64,000 nucleotides of DNA, taken from contig CAVOFR010000008.1 in assembly GCA_963695075.1 (NCBI GenBank), positions 1 through 64,000 on the forward strand. The letters run 5' to 3'. This DNA is from CAWCAL01 sp963695075. Its GTDB lineage: Bacteria; Actinomycetota; Acidimicrobiia; Acidimicrobiales; CAWCAL01. The notes beneath the pieces are model-generated. The model made no database searches. It worked only from the letters and a program-made list of their open reading frames with translations, and was not told the origin of the DNA. The position numbers were made by a program, and so were the translations under genes. Position 1 is the stretch's first letter; each line of letters opens with the position of its first letter. Of this stretch, positions 33,997 through 42,200 are shown one piece after another.

Positions 33997-35154
33997 GTGG
34001 GCACGGTGCCTGACACCCGGGTGGTGGTGATCGGGGGTGGCATCGCGGGGGTGAGCGCGGCCTTTGCTATTGTCGAGGCTGATCCGAGGCTCGATGTGGT
34101 CCTCGTCGAGGCGGAGGCGCAGCTCGCCCAGCACACGACCGGACGGTCGGCCGCCCAGCTGATCGAGAACTACGGCGCAACGGCGATCCGACCGCTCACC
34201 ACCGCCAGCCTGGGGTTTCTCCGCGATCCGCCGGTGGACCTGGTCGACGGGCCGCTGCTCTCGCCGCGACCTCTGCTCACCGTCGGCGGGGCGCACCAGG
34301 ATGGGGCGATCGACCGCACCCTCGCTGAAGGGCGAGCGGTCAGCGGCTCCATCGTCGAGGTCAGCCCTGAGCGCAGCGTGGAGCTGTTCCCGGCCCTCCG
34401 GATCGAGAGGATCGCCCGCGCCGTAGTCGAACCGGAGGCCGCTGACATCGACGTGGCGGCGCTCCACCAGGCGTTCGTCCGCGGCCTCCGTCGTGGCGGG
34501 GGCGAGATCCGGACCTCGGCTCGAGTCGACGCGGTGGTGCCGGACGGCGAGGGCTGGCGGGTCGAAACCACCGACGGCGAATTCGGCGCTGACATCGTGG
34601 TCGATGCCGCGGGCGCTTGGGGCGACGTGGTGGCGCACCGGGCCGGCGTTGCCCCGCTCGGCCTCCGTGCACTGCGCCGCACGGCATGCATGGTCGACGC
34701 CCCTCCGGGATCGGCGGCGTGGCCGCTCGTGGCCGACGCAGACCATGACTGGTACGTGAAGCCGGACGGAGCCCAGTTGCTCTGCTCGCCGGCTGACGAG
34801 ATCTCGTCGGAGCCGTGCGACGCCAAGCCCGAGGAGCTCGACGTGGCCCTCGCCATCGAACGCATCAACCAGGCCACGACACTGGGAATCCGTTCGGTGA
34901 ACTCGGCATGGGCCGGTCTGCGGACCTTTGCCCGCGACCAGGCGATGGTGATCGGACCGGAGCCGAGTCGGCCCGCGTTCGTCTGGTGCGTCGGCCAGGG
35001 AGGTACCGGCATCCAGACCGCGCCCGGAGCCGGCCGCCTGGTCGCCGACCTGGTGGTGCGAGGCGAACCGAGCCCGGAGCACTTCGGTTCGATCGGGCTC
35101 GACCTGGCCGGCCTGCTACCCGATCGGTTCCGCGGGTCGGTCCTGGGCGCGTAA
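33997..35154 (+). CDS. FAD-dependent oxidoreductase (D-amino-acid/glycine oxidase type)
   Basis: 385 residues from a GTG; a second GTG at 34006 is possible. The dinucleotide motif VVVIGGGIAGVSAA is N-terminal, the DAO-family catalytic region has GAWGDVVAHRAGV, and the C-terminal GQGGTGIQTAPGAGRL closes the FAD site. It resembles D-arginine dehydrogenase-like and glycine-oxidase-like enzymes; the substrate is unknown. It is divergent from the large cyclase gene. The stop TAA merges with the first base of the second portable palindrome. Confidence 0.85.
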   Translation: MGTVPDTRVVVIGGGIAGVSAAFAIVEADPRLDVVLVEAEAQLAQHTTGRSAAQLIENYGATAIRPLTTASLGFLRDPPVDLVDGPLLSPRPLLTVGGAHQDGAIDRTLAEGRAVSGSIVEVSPERSVELFPALRIERIARAVVEPEAADIDVAALHQAFVRGLRRGGGEIRTSARVDAVVPDGEGWRVETTDGEFGADIVVDAAGAWGDVVAHRAGVAPLGLRALRRTACMVDAPPGSAAWPLVADADHDWYVKPDGAQLLCSPADEISSEPCDAKPEELDVALAIERINQATTLGIRSVNSAWAGLRTFARDQAMVIGPEPSRPAFVWCVGQGGTGIQTAPGAGRLVADLVVRGEPSPEHFGSIGLDLAGLLPDRFRGSVLGA

Positions 35155-35188
35155 GTGCGTTATCGGGGTCTGTCCCCGATAACGCACT
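35154..35188. repeat. Portable palindrome/terminator, copy 2
   Basis: A 15-bp perfect stem, with arms AGTGCGTTATCGGGG and CCCCGATAACGCACT around the loop TCTGT, is the inverted copy of 13813-13849. It sits exactly between the TAA of the oxidase (+) and the TGA of the anchored protein (-), sharing a base with each stop. Confidence 0.75.
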
Positions 35189-35973
35189 CAGGGGGCGGGT
35201 TCGAGGTCGGTGAGAGCGAGGGTCGATGTCTCACTGATCGAGGCGGGTCCGCTCAGGTCCATCGACCGCTCGATCCGCAGCGGGAGCATGGTCTCGGTGT
35301 CGAACCAATAGTGCTCGGACCAGAAACCCGACATCCCGCCGTCCATCGTGTAGACGAGCTCGACCGGAATCGCCGATCGGGTGACTCCGCCGACGTCGAC
35401 GTCCTCGACCGGGCTCACCGTCGCGGTGCCAGCGGCCTCGCCGGTCGTCTCCACGACCGCCACCGAGACATCCATCGCGCAGTCCAGGCTGTGTCGCGTC
35501 GGCTCGGAGCCGGTGTCGGCGGCAATGTTCGGGTCACACGTCATGTCGATGGTGGGGGAGAGAGCCCCGACCTCCATCTCCTTGCGGTGGCGCTCGACGG
35601 TCAGGACGTCATCCGCCCGGCAGAACCAGGTTCGTTCGACGTGCTGGTCCAAGAGGTTGAGGTTGACCTGGAAGCAGCCGTCACCCTCGGATCTGATCCC
35701 GACGTTCACCGTCTCGGGAATCGTGCGGTCCTCGTCGGTCAGCGCTCCGAAACCCACGGACTGTGTGCCTTCAGCCGCGAAGACGTAGATGCCGTCGGCG
35801 AGACCGGTCGACGGTTCGGTCGGCCCGGTCTCTCCAACGGGGTCATCGAGATCGTCCCTGGCTTCGTCCATGGTCACCGGCGAGGATCCGCGTGGCCAGA
35901 TGAGCCAGGCCCCGACGCCGATGAGCACCACGACGATCGCCGCAGCGCCCACGAGCACCGCACGCCGTGACAC
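35188..35973 (-). CDS. Membrane-anchored secreted protein, unknown
   Basis: 261 residues from a GTG. RRAVLVG followed by a hydrophobic stretch (residues about 5-23) ending at WPRGSS forms an uncleaved anchor or signal. The extracytoplasmic part has an acidic linker followed by a beta-rich domain with four cysteines (DGCFQV, WFCRADD, MTCDPN, SLDCAMD) that could form two disulfides. No family is recognised. The gene starts 2 bp after the ipdF stop, so it is in the fadE30-ipdF operon. Confidence 0.7.
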   Translation of the reverse strand: MSRRAVLVGAAAIVVVLIGVGAWLIWPRGSSPVTMDEARDDLDDPVGETGPTEPSTGLADGIYVFAAEGTQSVGFGALTDEDRTIPETVNVGIRSEGDGCFQVNLNLLDQHVERTWFCRADDVLTVERHRKEMEVGALSPTIDMTCDPNIAADTGSEPTRHSLDCAMDVSVAVVETTGEAAGTATVSPVEDVDVGGVTRSAIPVELVYTMDGGMSGFWSEHYWFDTETMLPLRIERSMDLSGPASISETSTLALTDLEPAP

Positions 35974-35975
35974 CG

Positions 35976-36758
35976 TCAGGCCCGCTGGCTCGAGACCGGC
36001 ACGACTTCGCCCGTCATGTACGAGGAGAGATCGCTGGCCAGGAACACCATCACGTTGGCAACCTCCCACGGTTCGGCCCCCCGACCGTAGGCCTCGGCCG
36101 CGACGAGTTCCTCGAGCAGGCCCGGCGGTGTGACCTTCTCCAGGAAGGGATGCATGGCCAGGCTCGGTGCGACGGCGTTGACGCGCACACCGTGTTCGGC
36201 CGCCTCGACGGCGGCGCAGCGGGTGAGCGCCATCACTCCGGCCTTCGCTGCGGCGTAGTGGGCCTGGAGCTCCTGGGCCCGCCAGCCCAGGACCGATGCG
36301 TTGTTCACGATGACTCCCGAACCCTGCTCGTACATCACCCGGAGGCCCGCTCTGGTGCACCGGAAGGTCCCATTGAGCGTCACGTCGAGCACGACGTTCC
36401 ATTGCTCGTCGGTCATCTCGTGGAGCGGGGCATTGCCCCCGAGCCCGGCGTTGTTCATCAGGACGTCGATCCGACCGAGCTGTTCGATCGAGCCGGCGAA
36501 CAGGGCCTGCACCGTCGTTTCGTCGGTCACGTCGCAGACCAGCGTGGCCGGTGTCGTGCCGGTCTCGTCGCCCAGGCGCTGGGCCGCTTCGCCCAGTCTG
36601 CGCTCGTGCAGGTCGCTGATCAGCACCGAGGCGCCCTCTTCGATGCAACGTTTGGCCACCGCATAACCGATTCCGGTTCCCGCCGCCGCCGTGACCACGA
36701 CGGTGCGGTCCTCGAGCAGGTTGCGACCCGGCGGATACGGCGGGGGAGGGAAGGCCAT
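35976..36758 (-). CDS. ipdF: IpdF, steroid-ring SDR dehydrogenase
   Basis: 260 residues from an ATG with AGGAGCC upstream. The N-terminal VVVTAAAGTGIG cofactor motif is characteristic of IpdF, followed by LISDLHERRLGEAAQRLGDE, NNASVLGWRAQELQAHYAAA (with the YAAAK active site) and a C-terminal SYMTGEVVPVSSQRA. The M. tuberculosis enzyme oxidises the 5-hydroxyl group of the bicyclic CoA intermediate. It follows fadE30 by 25 bp, as in the mycobacterial cluster Rv3559c-Rv3560c. Confidence 0.88.
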   Translation of the reverse strand: MAFPPPPYPPGRNLLEDRTVVVTAAAGTGIGYAVAKRCIEEGASVLISDLHERRLGEAAQRLGDETGTTPATLVCDVTDETTVQALFAGSIEQLGRIDVLMNNAGLGGNAPLHEMTDEQWNVVLDVTLNGTFRCTRAGLRVMYEQGSGVIVNNASVLGWRAQELQAHYAAAKAGVMALTRCAAVEAAEHGVRVNAVAPSLAMHPFLEKVTPPGLLEELVAAEAYGRGAEPWEVANVMVFLASDLSSYMTGEVVPVSSQRA

Positions 36759-36783
36759 GATGAGGCTCCTTGGCAGGGTTTGG

Positions 36784-37965
36784 TCAGCGAGGCTCTCGGG
36801 GCAGGCCGAGGGCCCGCTCGCCGATGATGTTGCGCTGGATCTCGTTCGATCCGCCGTAGATGGTGTCGGCCCGTGTGTACAGGAACAGCCGTTGGTCTGC
36901 ATTGGGCTCGTACGCTGGGGCCTGGTCGACGACGAGGCTGTGCGCCCCGGCCACGTCCACGGCCAGTTCGCCCATGCGGCGGTGCAGCGACGCCCAGAAC
37001 AGCTTTCCGATCATGGCCTCGCGGTTGAGCTCGGCGTGATCGTCGACCGCGAGGGTGCGCAGCGTGTTCCAGCGCATCAGCTGGAGAGCCGTCCACACCT
37101 TCATCAGCTGCTGACGGATGACCGGGTCGGACGTTCCGCCATTGGCCGTGGCCGTGGCGACGATCGTGTCGTACTGGTTGAGGAACTCGAGCTGCTGGCC
37201 CAGGGTGAGCGTGCTGCGCTCGAAGGCGAGCGTACCCATCGCTACCTTCCAACCCTGGTTGACCTCACCCACGACCATGTCCTCGGGTGTCCGCGCGTCC
37301 GTGTAGTACACCTCGCTGAACTCGCTGTGTCCCGTGATCTGCTGGATGGGCCGGATTTCGATCCCGTCGGCGTCCATGTCGATCAGGAGATATGAGATCC
37401 CGCGGTGGCGGGGGGCTTCGCGATCGGTGCGGCAGAGGATGAAGCACCAGTCCGAGATGTGGGCGAGCGAGGTCCACACCTTCTGGCCGTTGACGACCCA
37501 GTCGTCGCCGTCGAGCTCGGCCCTGGTCGAGAGGTTGGCGAGGTCGCTGCCGGCATCGGGCTCGCTGTAGCCCTGACACCAGAACTCGGTGCCCGAGAGG
37601 ATTCCGGGCAGGAATCGCTGCTGCTGTTCCACCGAGGCGAAGTGGACGAGTGTCGGCGCGACCAGACCCTCGCCGACGATCCCGACCCGCCCCGGCCCGC
37701 CGGCGCGGGCGTATTCCTCGTGGAAGATCATCTGTCGGCTGATACTGAGCGCGCGGCCGCCCAGTGCTTCGGGAATGGCGATACCGATCCATCCTGCGTC
37801 GCCGAGGCATCGTTCCCAGACCTTGCGCTCGTCGATGAACATGTGCTCGTCGCCGGGACCGCCCCGATGACGGATGTCGGCGAATCTCCCGGTGAGCTGC
37901 TCGTCGAGCCAGGTGCGGAGTTCGGACCGGAACCCTTCGTCTTCGGGGGCGAAGCTCATGTCCAC
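36784..37965 (-). CDS. fadE30: FadE30-like acyl-CoA dehydrogenase
   Basis: 393 residues from a GTG with an in-frame ATG at 37959 as alternative. Motifs WCQGYSEPDAGSDLANLS, NGQKVWTSLAHISDWCF and RADTIYGGSNEIQRNIIGER are the ones seen in FadE30, which introduces a double bond into HIP-CoA. Its coupling to ipdF is the same as in mycobacteria. The promoter has a -10 box TACCGT (37974-37979) and a CTGACG-N3-CGTCTG operator-like repeat just upstream. Confidence 0.82.
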   Translation of the reverse strand: MDMSFAPEDEGFRSELRTWLDEQLTGRFADIRHRGGPGDEHMFIDERKVWERCLGDAGWIGIAIPEALGGRALSISRQMIFHEEYARAGGPGRVGIVGEGLVAPTLVHFASVEQQQRFLPGILSGTEFWCQGYSEPDAGSDLANLSTRAELDGDDWVVNGQKVWTSLAHISDWCFILCRTDREAPRHRGISYLLIDMDADGIEIRPIQQITGHSEFSEVYYTDARTPEDMVVGEVNQGWKVAMGTLAFERSTLTLGQQLEFLNQYDTIVATATANGGTSDPVIRQQLMKVWTALQLMRWNTLRTLAVDDHAELNREAMIGKLFWASLHRRMGELAVDVAGAHSLVVDQAPAYEPNADQRLFLYTRADTIYGGSNEIQRNIIGERALGLPREPR

Positions 37966-37973
37966 GGCCGGTC

Positions 37974-37979
37974 ACGGTA
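37974..37979 (-). promoter_or_regulatory. -10 element TACCGT of fadE30
   Basis: On the minus strand TACCGT ends 8 bases before the GTG start at 37965 and is one base from the operator-like repeat, so repression by blocking polymerase is plausible. Confidence 0.4.
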
Positions 37980-37980
37980 G

Positions 37981-37995
37981 CTGACGGCCCGTCTG
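37981..37995. promoter_or_regulatory. Operator-like inverted repeat CTGACG-N3-CGTCTG
   Basis: This matches the site at 14694-14708 in sequence, spacing and position relative to steroid genes, with one mismatch in symmetry. It suggests a shared regulator, probably TetR-type (KstR2-like in role), encoded outside the window. Confidence 0.55.
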
Positions 37996-38170
37996 ACACG
38001 GCAAAGCACACGCCGAAGCGGCGCCGGGCCGGCCCGAGCCGCGAGGCTCGGTCGACCCGACACCGGAATCCCCGGTATCCACCCGCGGGAAGCTTCTCCG
38101 TCGGTCACCGGAAGCCGAAGATGAGATCTCGGCCGGCCATTGGCCGATGAGCGCCTCATGGCGGCCTGGG

Positions 38171-38176
38171 TAGGCT
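38171..38176 (+). promoter_or_regulatory. -10 element TAGGCT, leaderless start
   Basis: TAGGCT ends 6 bases before the ATG at 38183 of yceH; no ribosome-binding site is present. Confidence 0.4.
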
Positions 38177-38182
38177 CGGCCG

Positions 38183-38878
38183 ATGGACGATCTTCCCTTG
38201 ACAGCGCAGGAGTGTCGGGTCCTGGGCAGCCTCGTCGAAAAGGCGGCGACGACCCCCGACCAGTACCCGCTCTCGTCGAATGGCCTGCGGACGGCATGCA
38301 ACCAGAGGACGGCCCGCGACCCGGTCGTCGCCTATGACGAACGGCTCGTCGACGCCACGGTCCTCTCGCTGCGGGACAAGGGCCTGGCTCGGACCATCCG
38401 AGGGGCCGGTCAGCGTGTGTTCAAGCACAAGCACACCGTCGACGAGGCCTGGGCGCTCGACCCCGGACAGCTCGCCGTGCTCGCCGTTCTCATGCTGCGC
38501 GGCCCGCAGACCGCAGGGGAGCTGCGAATTCGTACCGAACGGGCCCACGGATTCGCCGACACGTCCGATGTCGAGGGCGTGCTCGACGGGTTGGCCCGCC
38601 GCGATCCCCCACTGGTGCGCGTCCTCATTCGGCAACCGGGCCAGAAGGACGTCCGATACCTGACCACCGCGGCGCCGCCGCAGAGCAGCCCGCGCCCGGA
38701 CCCGCCCGTCACCCGACGCGAGCCGGATGGTCGGGGAGTGCCCGACGGTCCTCCGGTCGCGGTGCGAGGAGACGCGAGCGAGCTCGCTCGCTTGCGGGAC
38801 GAAGTCGCCGGGCTGCGGCGGACCGTGGACCGGATCTGCTCGGAGCTCGGTATCTCGGTCGATGAGCCCGAGGGGTAG
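38183..38878 (+). CDS. yceH: YceH (DUF480) winged-helix protein
   Basis: 231 residues. The DUF480 pattern is clear: LTAQECRVLGSLVEKAATTP, YPLSSNGLRTACNQ and TAGELRIRTERAHGFAD, giving two winged-helix repeats. A short linker and a C-terminal helix (ELARLRDEVAGLRRTVDRI, probably a coiled coil) follow. The family is widespread but its role is not known; DNA or RNA binding is likely. It is a conserved single gene with a leaderless promoter. Confidence 0.9.
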   Translation: MDDLPLTAQECRVLGSLVEKAATTPDQYPLSSNGLRTACNQRTARDPVVAYDERLVDATVLSLRDKGLARTIRGAGQRVFKHKHTVDEAWALDPGQLAVLAVLMLRGPQTAGELRIRTERAHGFADTSDVEGVLDGLARRDPPLVRVLIRQPGQKDVRYLTTAAPPQSSPRPDPPVTRREPDGRGVPDGPPVAVRGDASELARLRDEVAGLRRTVDRICSELGISVDEPEG

Positions 38879-38881
38879 CGT
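38876..38881 (+). promoter_or_regulatory. -10 element TAGCGT, leaderless start
   Basis: TAGCGT overlaps the stop codon of yceH and ends 6 bases before the ATG at 38888 of the following acyl-CoA dehydrogenase. Confidence 0.35.
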
Positions 38882-38887
38882 CCGGCC

Positions 38888-40033
38888 ATGCAGTTCACCG
38901 AAGAGCACGACATGTTCCGCCACACGGTGCGGAGTTTCGTCGACAACGAGCTCAACCCTCGGGTCGAGGAGTGGGAAGCGGCGGGTACGTTCCCCGCCCG
39001 CGAGGTCTTCACGAGGATGGCCGAGCTGGGCCTGCTGGGACTCGAGTACGACCCGGCCTACGGCGGTCAGGGAGCCGATCACAGCTATACCGTGATCCTG
39101 GGGGAGGAGCTCGGCCGCACGCACTGCGGTGGCGTCCCCATGGCCATCAGCGTCCAGACCGACATGGCGACACCGTCGCTGCACCGCTTCGGCAGTGAGG
39201 ACCTGAAGCAGGAGTATCTCGTCCCGGCCCTGAGAGGCGAGCACGTCGCGGCGATCGCCGTGACCGAACCCGATGCCGGATCGGACGTGGCTGCCATCCG
39301 CACCCGAGCCGTGCGCGACGGCGGTGAGTGGGTGATCAACGGGACGAAGCTCTACATCACGAACGGCACCCAAGCCGACTGGCTCTGTGTGCTGTGCCGC
39401 ACAGGCGATGAGGGCGGCTACCGGGGGATGTCGCAGATCCTCGTCCCGACCGACGTCGATGGCTTCGCGGTCAGCAGGAAACTCGACAAGCTCGGTCAGC
39501 GCTCGTCGGACACCGCCGAGTTGGTCTTCGACGACCTTCGCGTGCCCGCGGCCAACCTGATCGGTGGTGAGGGCAAGGGATTCCAGCAGCAGATGATGCA
39601 GTTCCAGAACGAGCGCATGATCGCCAACTATCTTTCGATCGGATCCATGGAGCTGGCGCTCGAGCGCACGGTCGAATACCTGCGCGAGCGCAAGGTATTC
39701 GATCAGCCGCTGGCCGACTTCCAGCACATCCAGTTCGAACTGGCCGACCTCCATGCCGACGTCGATCTGGTTCGCCACTACAACTACGCCTGTTGCGACG
39801 CCTACCTCCGGGGTGAGGACACGACGTATTTCGCGACCGTGGCCAAGTTGAAGGCCGCCCGTGTCGCCCGCCGTGTCGCTGACGCCTGCCTGCAGTTCCA
39901 CGGGGGCGTGGGCTACATGGAGGAGACCTGGACGGCCCGCTACTTCCGCGACTCGCGACTCTGGTCCATCGGTGGAGGCGCCGACGAGGTGATGCTCCGT
40001 ACCATCGCCAAGATGAAAGGCATCGGTTCCTGA
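38888..40033 (+). CDS. Acyl-CoA dehydrogenase (AtuD/citronellyl-CoA type)
   Basis: 381 residues. FAD/substrate motifs VTEPDAGSDVAAIRTRA and INGTKLYITNGTQADW are followed by QNERMIANYLSI and FQHIQFELADLHADVDL. The C-terminal active-site region is WSIGGGADEVMLRTI instead of the usual YEGT..., as in citronellyl-CoA dehydrogenase-like enzymes acting on branched or terpenoid acyl-CoA. The coding sequence ends in a CTGA overlap with the apparent thiamine pyrophosphokinase start. Confidence 0.88.
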   Translation: MQFTEEHDMFRHTVRSFVDNELNPRVEEWEAAGTFPAREVFTRMAELGLLGLEYDPAYGGQGADHSYTVILGEELGRTHCGGVPMAISVQTDMATPSLHRFGSEDLKQEYLVPALRGEHVAAIAVTEPDAGSDVAAIRTRAVRDGGEWVINGTKLYITNGTQADWLCVLCRTGDEGGYRGMSQILVPTDVDGFAVSRKLDKLGQRSSDTAELVFDDLRVPAANLIGGEGKGFQQQMMQFQNERMIANYLSIGSMELALERTVEYLRERKVFDQPLADFQHIQFELADLHADVDLVRHYNYACCDAYLRGEDTTYFATVAKLKAARVARRVADACLQFHGGVGYMEETWTARYFRDSRLWSIGGGADEVMLRTIAKMKGIGS

Positions 40034-40692
40034 GCACGTCCGCAGTCATCTGGTGCGGGGGCGAGGCTCTTCCCCCGGGCCGCCTGACCGCTCTCCCGGC
40101 CCGATTGGAGCGGTGGGCTCGCCCGGGTCCGGTACTGCGGATCGCGGCCGATTCGGGCCTGGATCGGGCCGTGGCAGCCGGCCAGTCCGTGGATGTCGTG
40201 GTCGGTGATTTCGATTCGGTGCAGGCGGAGACGCTGCGCGACGCCGAAGCCGTCGGGGTGGAAGTCGTTCGCCACGACCGCGACAAGGACGAGGTCGACC
40301 TCGAGCTCGCCTTGGACCTGGCCGTCGAGCGCGGAGCCACCGCCGGGCTGGTGCTCGGCGGTGCCGGCGGACGTCTGGACCATCTGGCCGGCAACCTGAC
40401 GCTCCTGGCCTCGCCTCGTTACGCCGATCTCGCGCTCGAAGCATGGATGGGCGACGCCACCGTTTGGGTCATCCGCGGCCGCCGGTCCCTCGAGCTCCGA
40501 GTCGGAACGACCGTCTCACTGATTCCCATGCACGGTTCGGCTTCGGCGGTGGTCGCGACGGGACTGCGCTGGCCGCTCGACGGTGACGAGCTCCTCGCCG
40601 GATCGAGCCGAGGTGTGTCCAACGTCGTCACGGCGAACCCGGTCGAGGTCGCTGCCGGGCGCGGCGTCCTCTTGTTGATCACACCGGGATGA
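40030..40692 (+). CDS. thiN: Thiamine pyrophosphokinase, apparent CTG start
   Basis: 220 residues if translation starts at the CTG at 40030; the first standard start, a TTG at 40105, would cut off the conserved AVIWCGGEALPP N-terminal strand. The rest contains the signature IAADSGLDRA, VVGDFDSVQAETLR, DKDEVDLELALDLA and LVLGGAGGRLDHLAGN, typical of enzymes making thiamine diphosphate from thiamine and ATP. A GAAAGG lies 9 bases before the CTG, and the CTGA overlap with the dehydrogenase stop fits coupled translation. Confidence 0.85.
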   Translation: MSTSAVIWCGGEALPPGRLTALPARLERWARPGPVLRIAADSGLDRAVAAGQSVDVVVGDFDSVQAETLRDAEAVGVEVVRHDRDKDEVDLELALDLAVERGATAGLVLGGAGGRLDHLAGNLTLLASPRYADLALEAWMGDATVWVIRGRRSLELRVGTTVSLIPMHGSASAVVATGLRWPLDGDELLAGSSRGVSNVVTANPVEVAAGRGVLLLITPG

Positions 40693-40723
40693 TGGTGCGC
40701 CGTCGGCACACCGCGACCCACAA

Positions 40724-40752
40724 TTGGTGGTTCAGACCAACGCCGGTACGAT
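40724..40752 (+). promoter_or_regulatory. Promoter TTGGTG-N17-TACGAT
   Basis: A -35-like TTGGTG (40724-40729) and a -10 TACGAT (40747-40752) are exactly 17 bases apart, upstream of the M23 peptidase gene, with a leader of about 45 bases. Confidence 0.45.
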
Positions 40753-40802
40753 GACGATCTCACTCGCCGTGCCTTCATCCCTACGGCGAGTGACCGATTG
40801 GC

Positions 40803-42200
40803 GTGGCAAGCATGTTGGTGACCTCCAGACGATCGTGGGTGGCGCTCGCGGCCGCGGCCGTGGTCACCGGAACGCTCTCGACCGCGGCCGTCCAGGCGCA
40901 GGGTGGCCCCTGCCTTCCGGCGACCGACCCCGGTGGCTCGAGCACCACCACCACGACCAGCGCTCCTCCCGACGGAACCGGTTCCACCACGACGGTCCCG
41001 TGCCCCACCACGACGGCTCCGCCAACGACCCTGCCGCCGGTGACCGCGCCAGCGCCCTCGGACGAGCCCGCATCGCCACCGAGTCCACCCGGGGCGACGA
41101 CGACGCTGCCCACGACCACGACGACGATCGAGGAGCCGCCGGTCCACCTCTCCGGGCACTACGCCGATCAGCCCGAGCTGACTCGCCGGACCACGCCCGA
41201 CTACGCGTCGGTGAACGCGGCGCGCGGACGGAGAAACCAGGCAGCGGCGATGCTCGAATCGGCGGTGGGCGCGGTCACCACGCTCGAGCAGGCCGTGATC
41301 GACAGGGAGGAGGCGGTCGGTGCTCTCGCGGCCGCCGAACAGGAGAAGGCCGACGAACTGCTGACCGCGACCGAGGATTTCGAGGAACGGGTGGTCGACG
41401 CCTATGTGCGGGGTCTTCCGGCGCCCTTGTCCGTGCTGGAGGGCTCGGAGGAGATCGCCGACGTGCTCAGCAAGATCGTGATGCTCGAACAGGTACTCGC
41501 CGAGGACCAGGCGTCCCTCGGACGCGTCGAGCAGTTGCGAGAAGACGTGGGTGATGCGGTGGCCGAGTTGGTCCAACGACTGCACGAGGTCCGTGGCGAG
41601 CTCACCGCCGCCCGGGACTGGGTCGGGCAGGCCAGTGCGATCAAGGCCGAAACCGACTTCGAGGTCGACGTGTGGGAAGCCAACTCGGATGTGTACGTGA
41701 AAGGCTTTTTCTTCCCGGTTGCCGCTGACTACAGCTTCATCGACAGTTGGGGATTCCCCCGAGCCACGGGTACGCCGGCGGAGCACTGGCACGAGGGGGC
41801 CGACATCTTCGCCCCCACCGGAACCGAGTTGGTCGCCGTCGAGACCGGTGTCATCAGCCGACTCTCCGACGGGGGGCTCGGTGGACGAGCCCTCTACATC
41901 GAGGGCCAGAGCGGATCCAAGCACTACTACGCCCACCTCACCGGCTACGCCGAGGGAATCGAGGTAGGAACGATCGTGACCGGTGGCGACGTCGTCGGGT
42001 ATGTGGGTGACTCCGGCAACGCGCGGGGCGGGACTCCCCACCTCCACTACGAGATCCATCCGGGTGACCGCCCGGTCAATCCCTATCCCATCCTCGCCAC
42101 CGCCGTGCAGCGAGACGCCGAGGTTCTTCGAGCAGTGGCCGAGCTGGATCAGCGCGACGCAACGCCGGGCTCGACCACCAGCGCGAACACGAGTGGCTGA
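40803..42200 (+). CDS. Secreted M23 peptidase with Thr/Pro linker and coiled coil
   Basis: 465 residues from a GTG; an in-frame ATG at 40812 is an alternative. A signal peptide ends around AVQAQ (residue about 33). A Thr/Pro-rich linker (45-115) and a predicted coiled coil (about 140-290) lead to a lysostaphin-type M23 domain with HEGAD (H330, D334) and HLHYE (H413, H415), the Zn ligands and catalytic His. This is the EnvC/NlpD-like layout of a cell-wall endopeptidase or amidase activator. It overlaps the hydrolase gene by 8 bp. Confidence 0.88.
   Translation: MASMLVTSRRSWVALAAAAVVTGTLSTAAVQAQGGPCLPATDPGGSSTTTTTSAPPDGTGSTTTVPCPTTTAPPTTLPPVTAPAPSDEPASPPSPPGATTTLPTTTTTIEEPPVHLSGHYADQPELTRRTTPDYASVNAARGRRNQAAAMLESAVGAVTTLEQAVIDREEAVGALAAAEQEKADELLTATEDFEERVVDAYVRGLPAPLSVLEGSEEIADVLSKIVMLEQVLAEDQASLGRVEQLREDVGDAVAELVQRLHEVRGELTAARDWVGQASAIKAETDFEVDVWEANSDVYVKGFFFPVAADYSFIDSWGFPRATGTPAEHWHEGADIFAPTGTELVAVETGVISRLSDGGLGGRALYIEGQSGSKHYYAHLTGYAEGIEVGTIVTGGDVVGYVGDSGNARGGTPHLHYEIHPGDRPVNPYPILATAVQRDAEVLRAVAELDQRDATPGSTTSANTSG

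Noticed and set aside
41983..42192. An extended start of the alpha/beta hydrolase from 41983.
   Set aside because: It would overlap 200 bp of the M23 catalytic domain; the GTG at 42193 gives a normal length.
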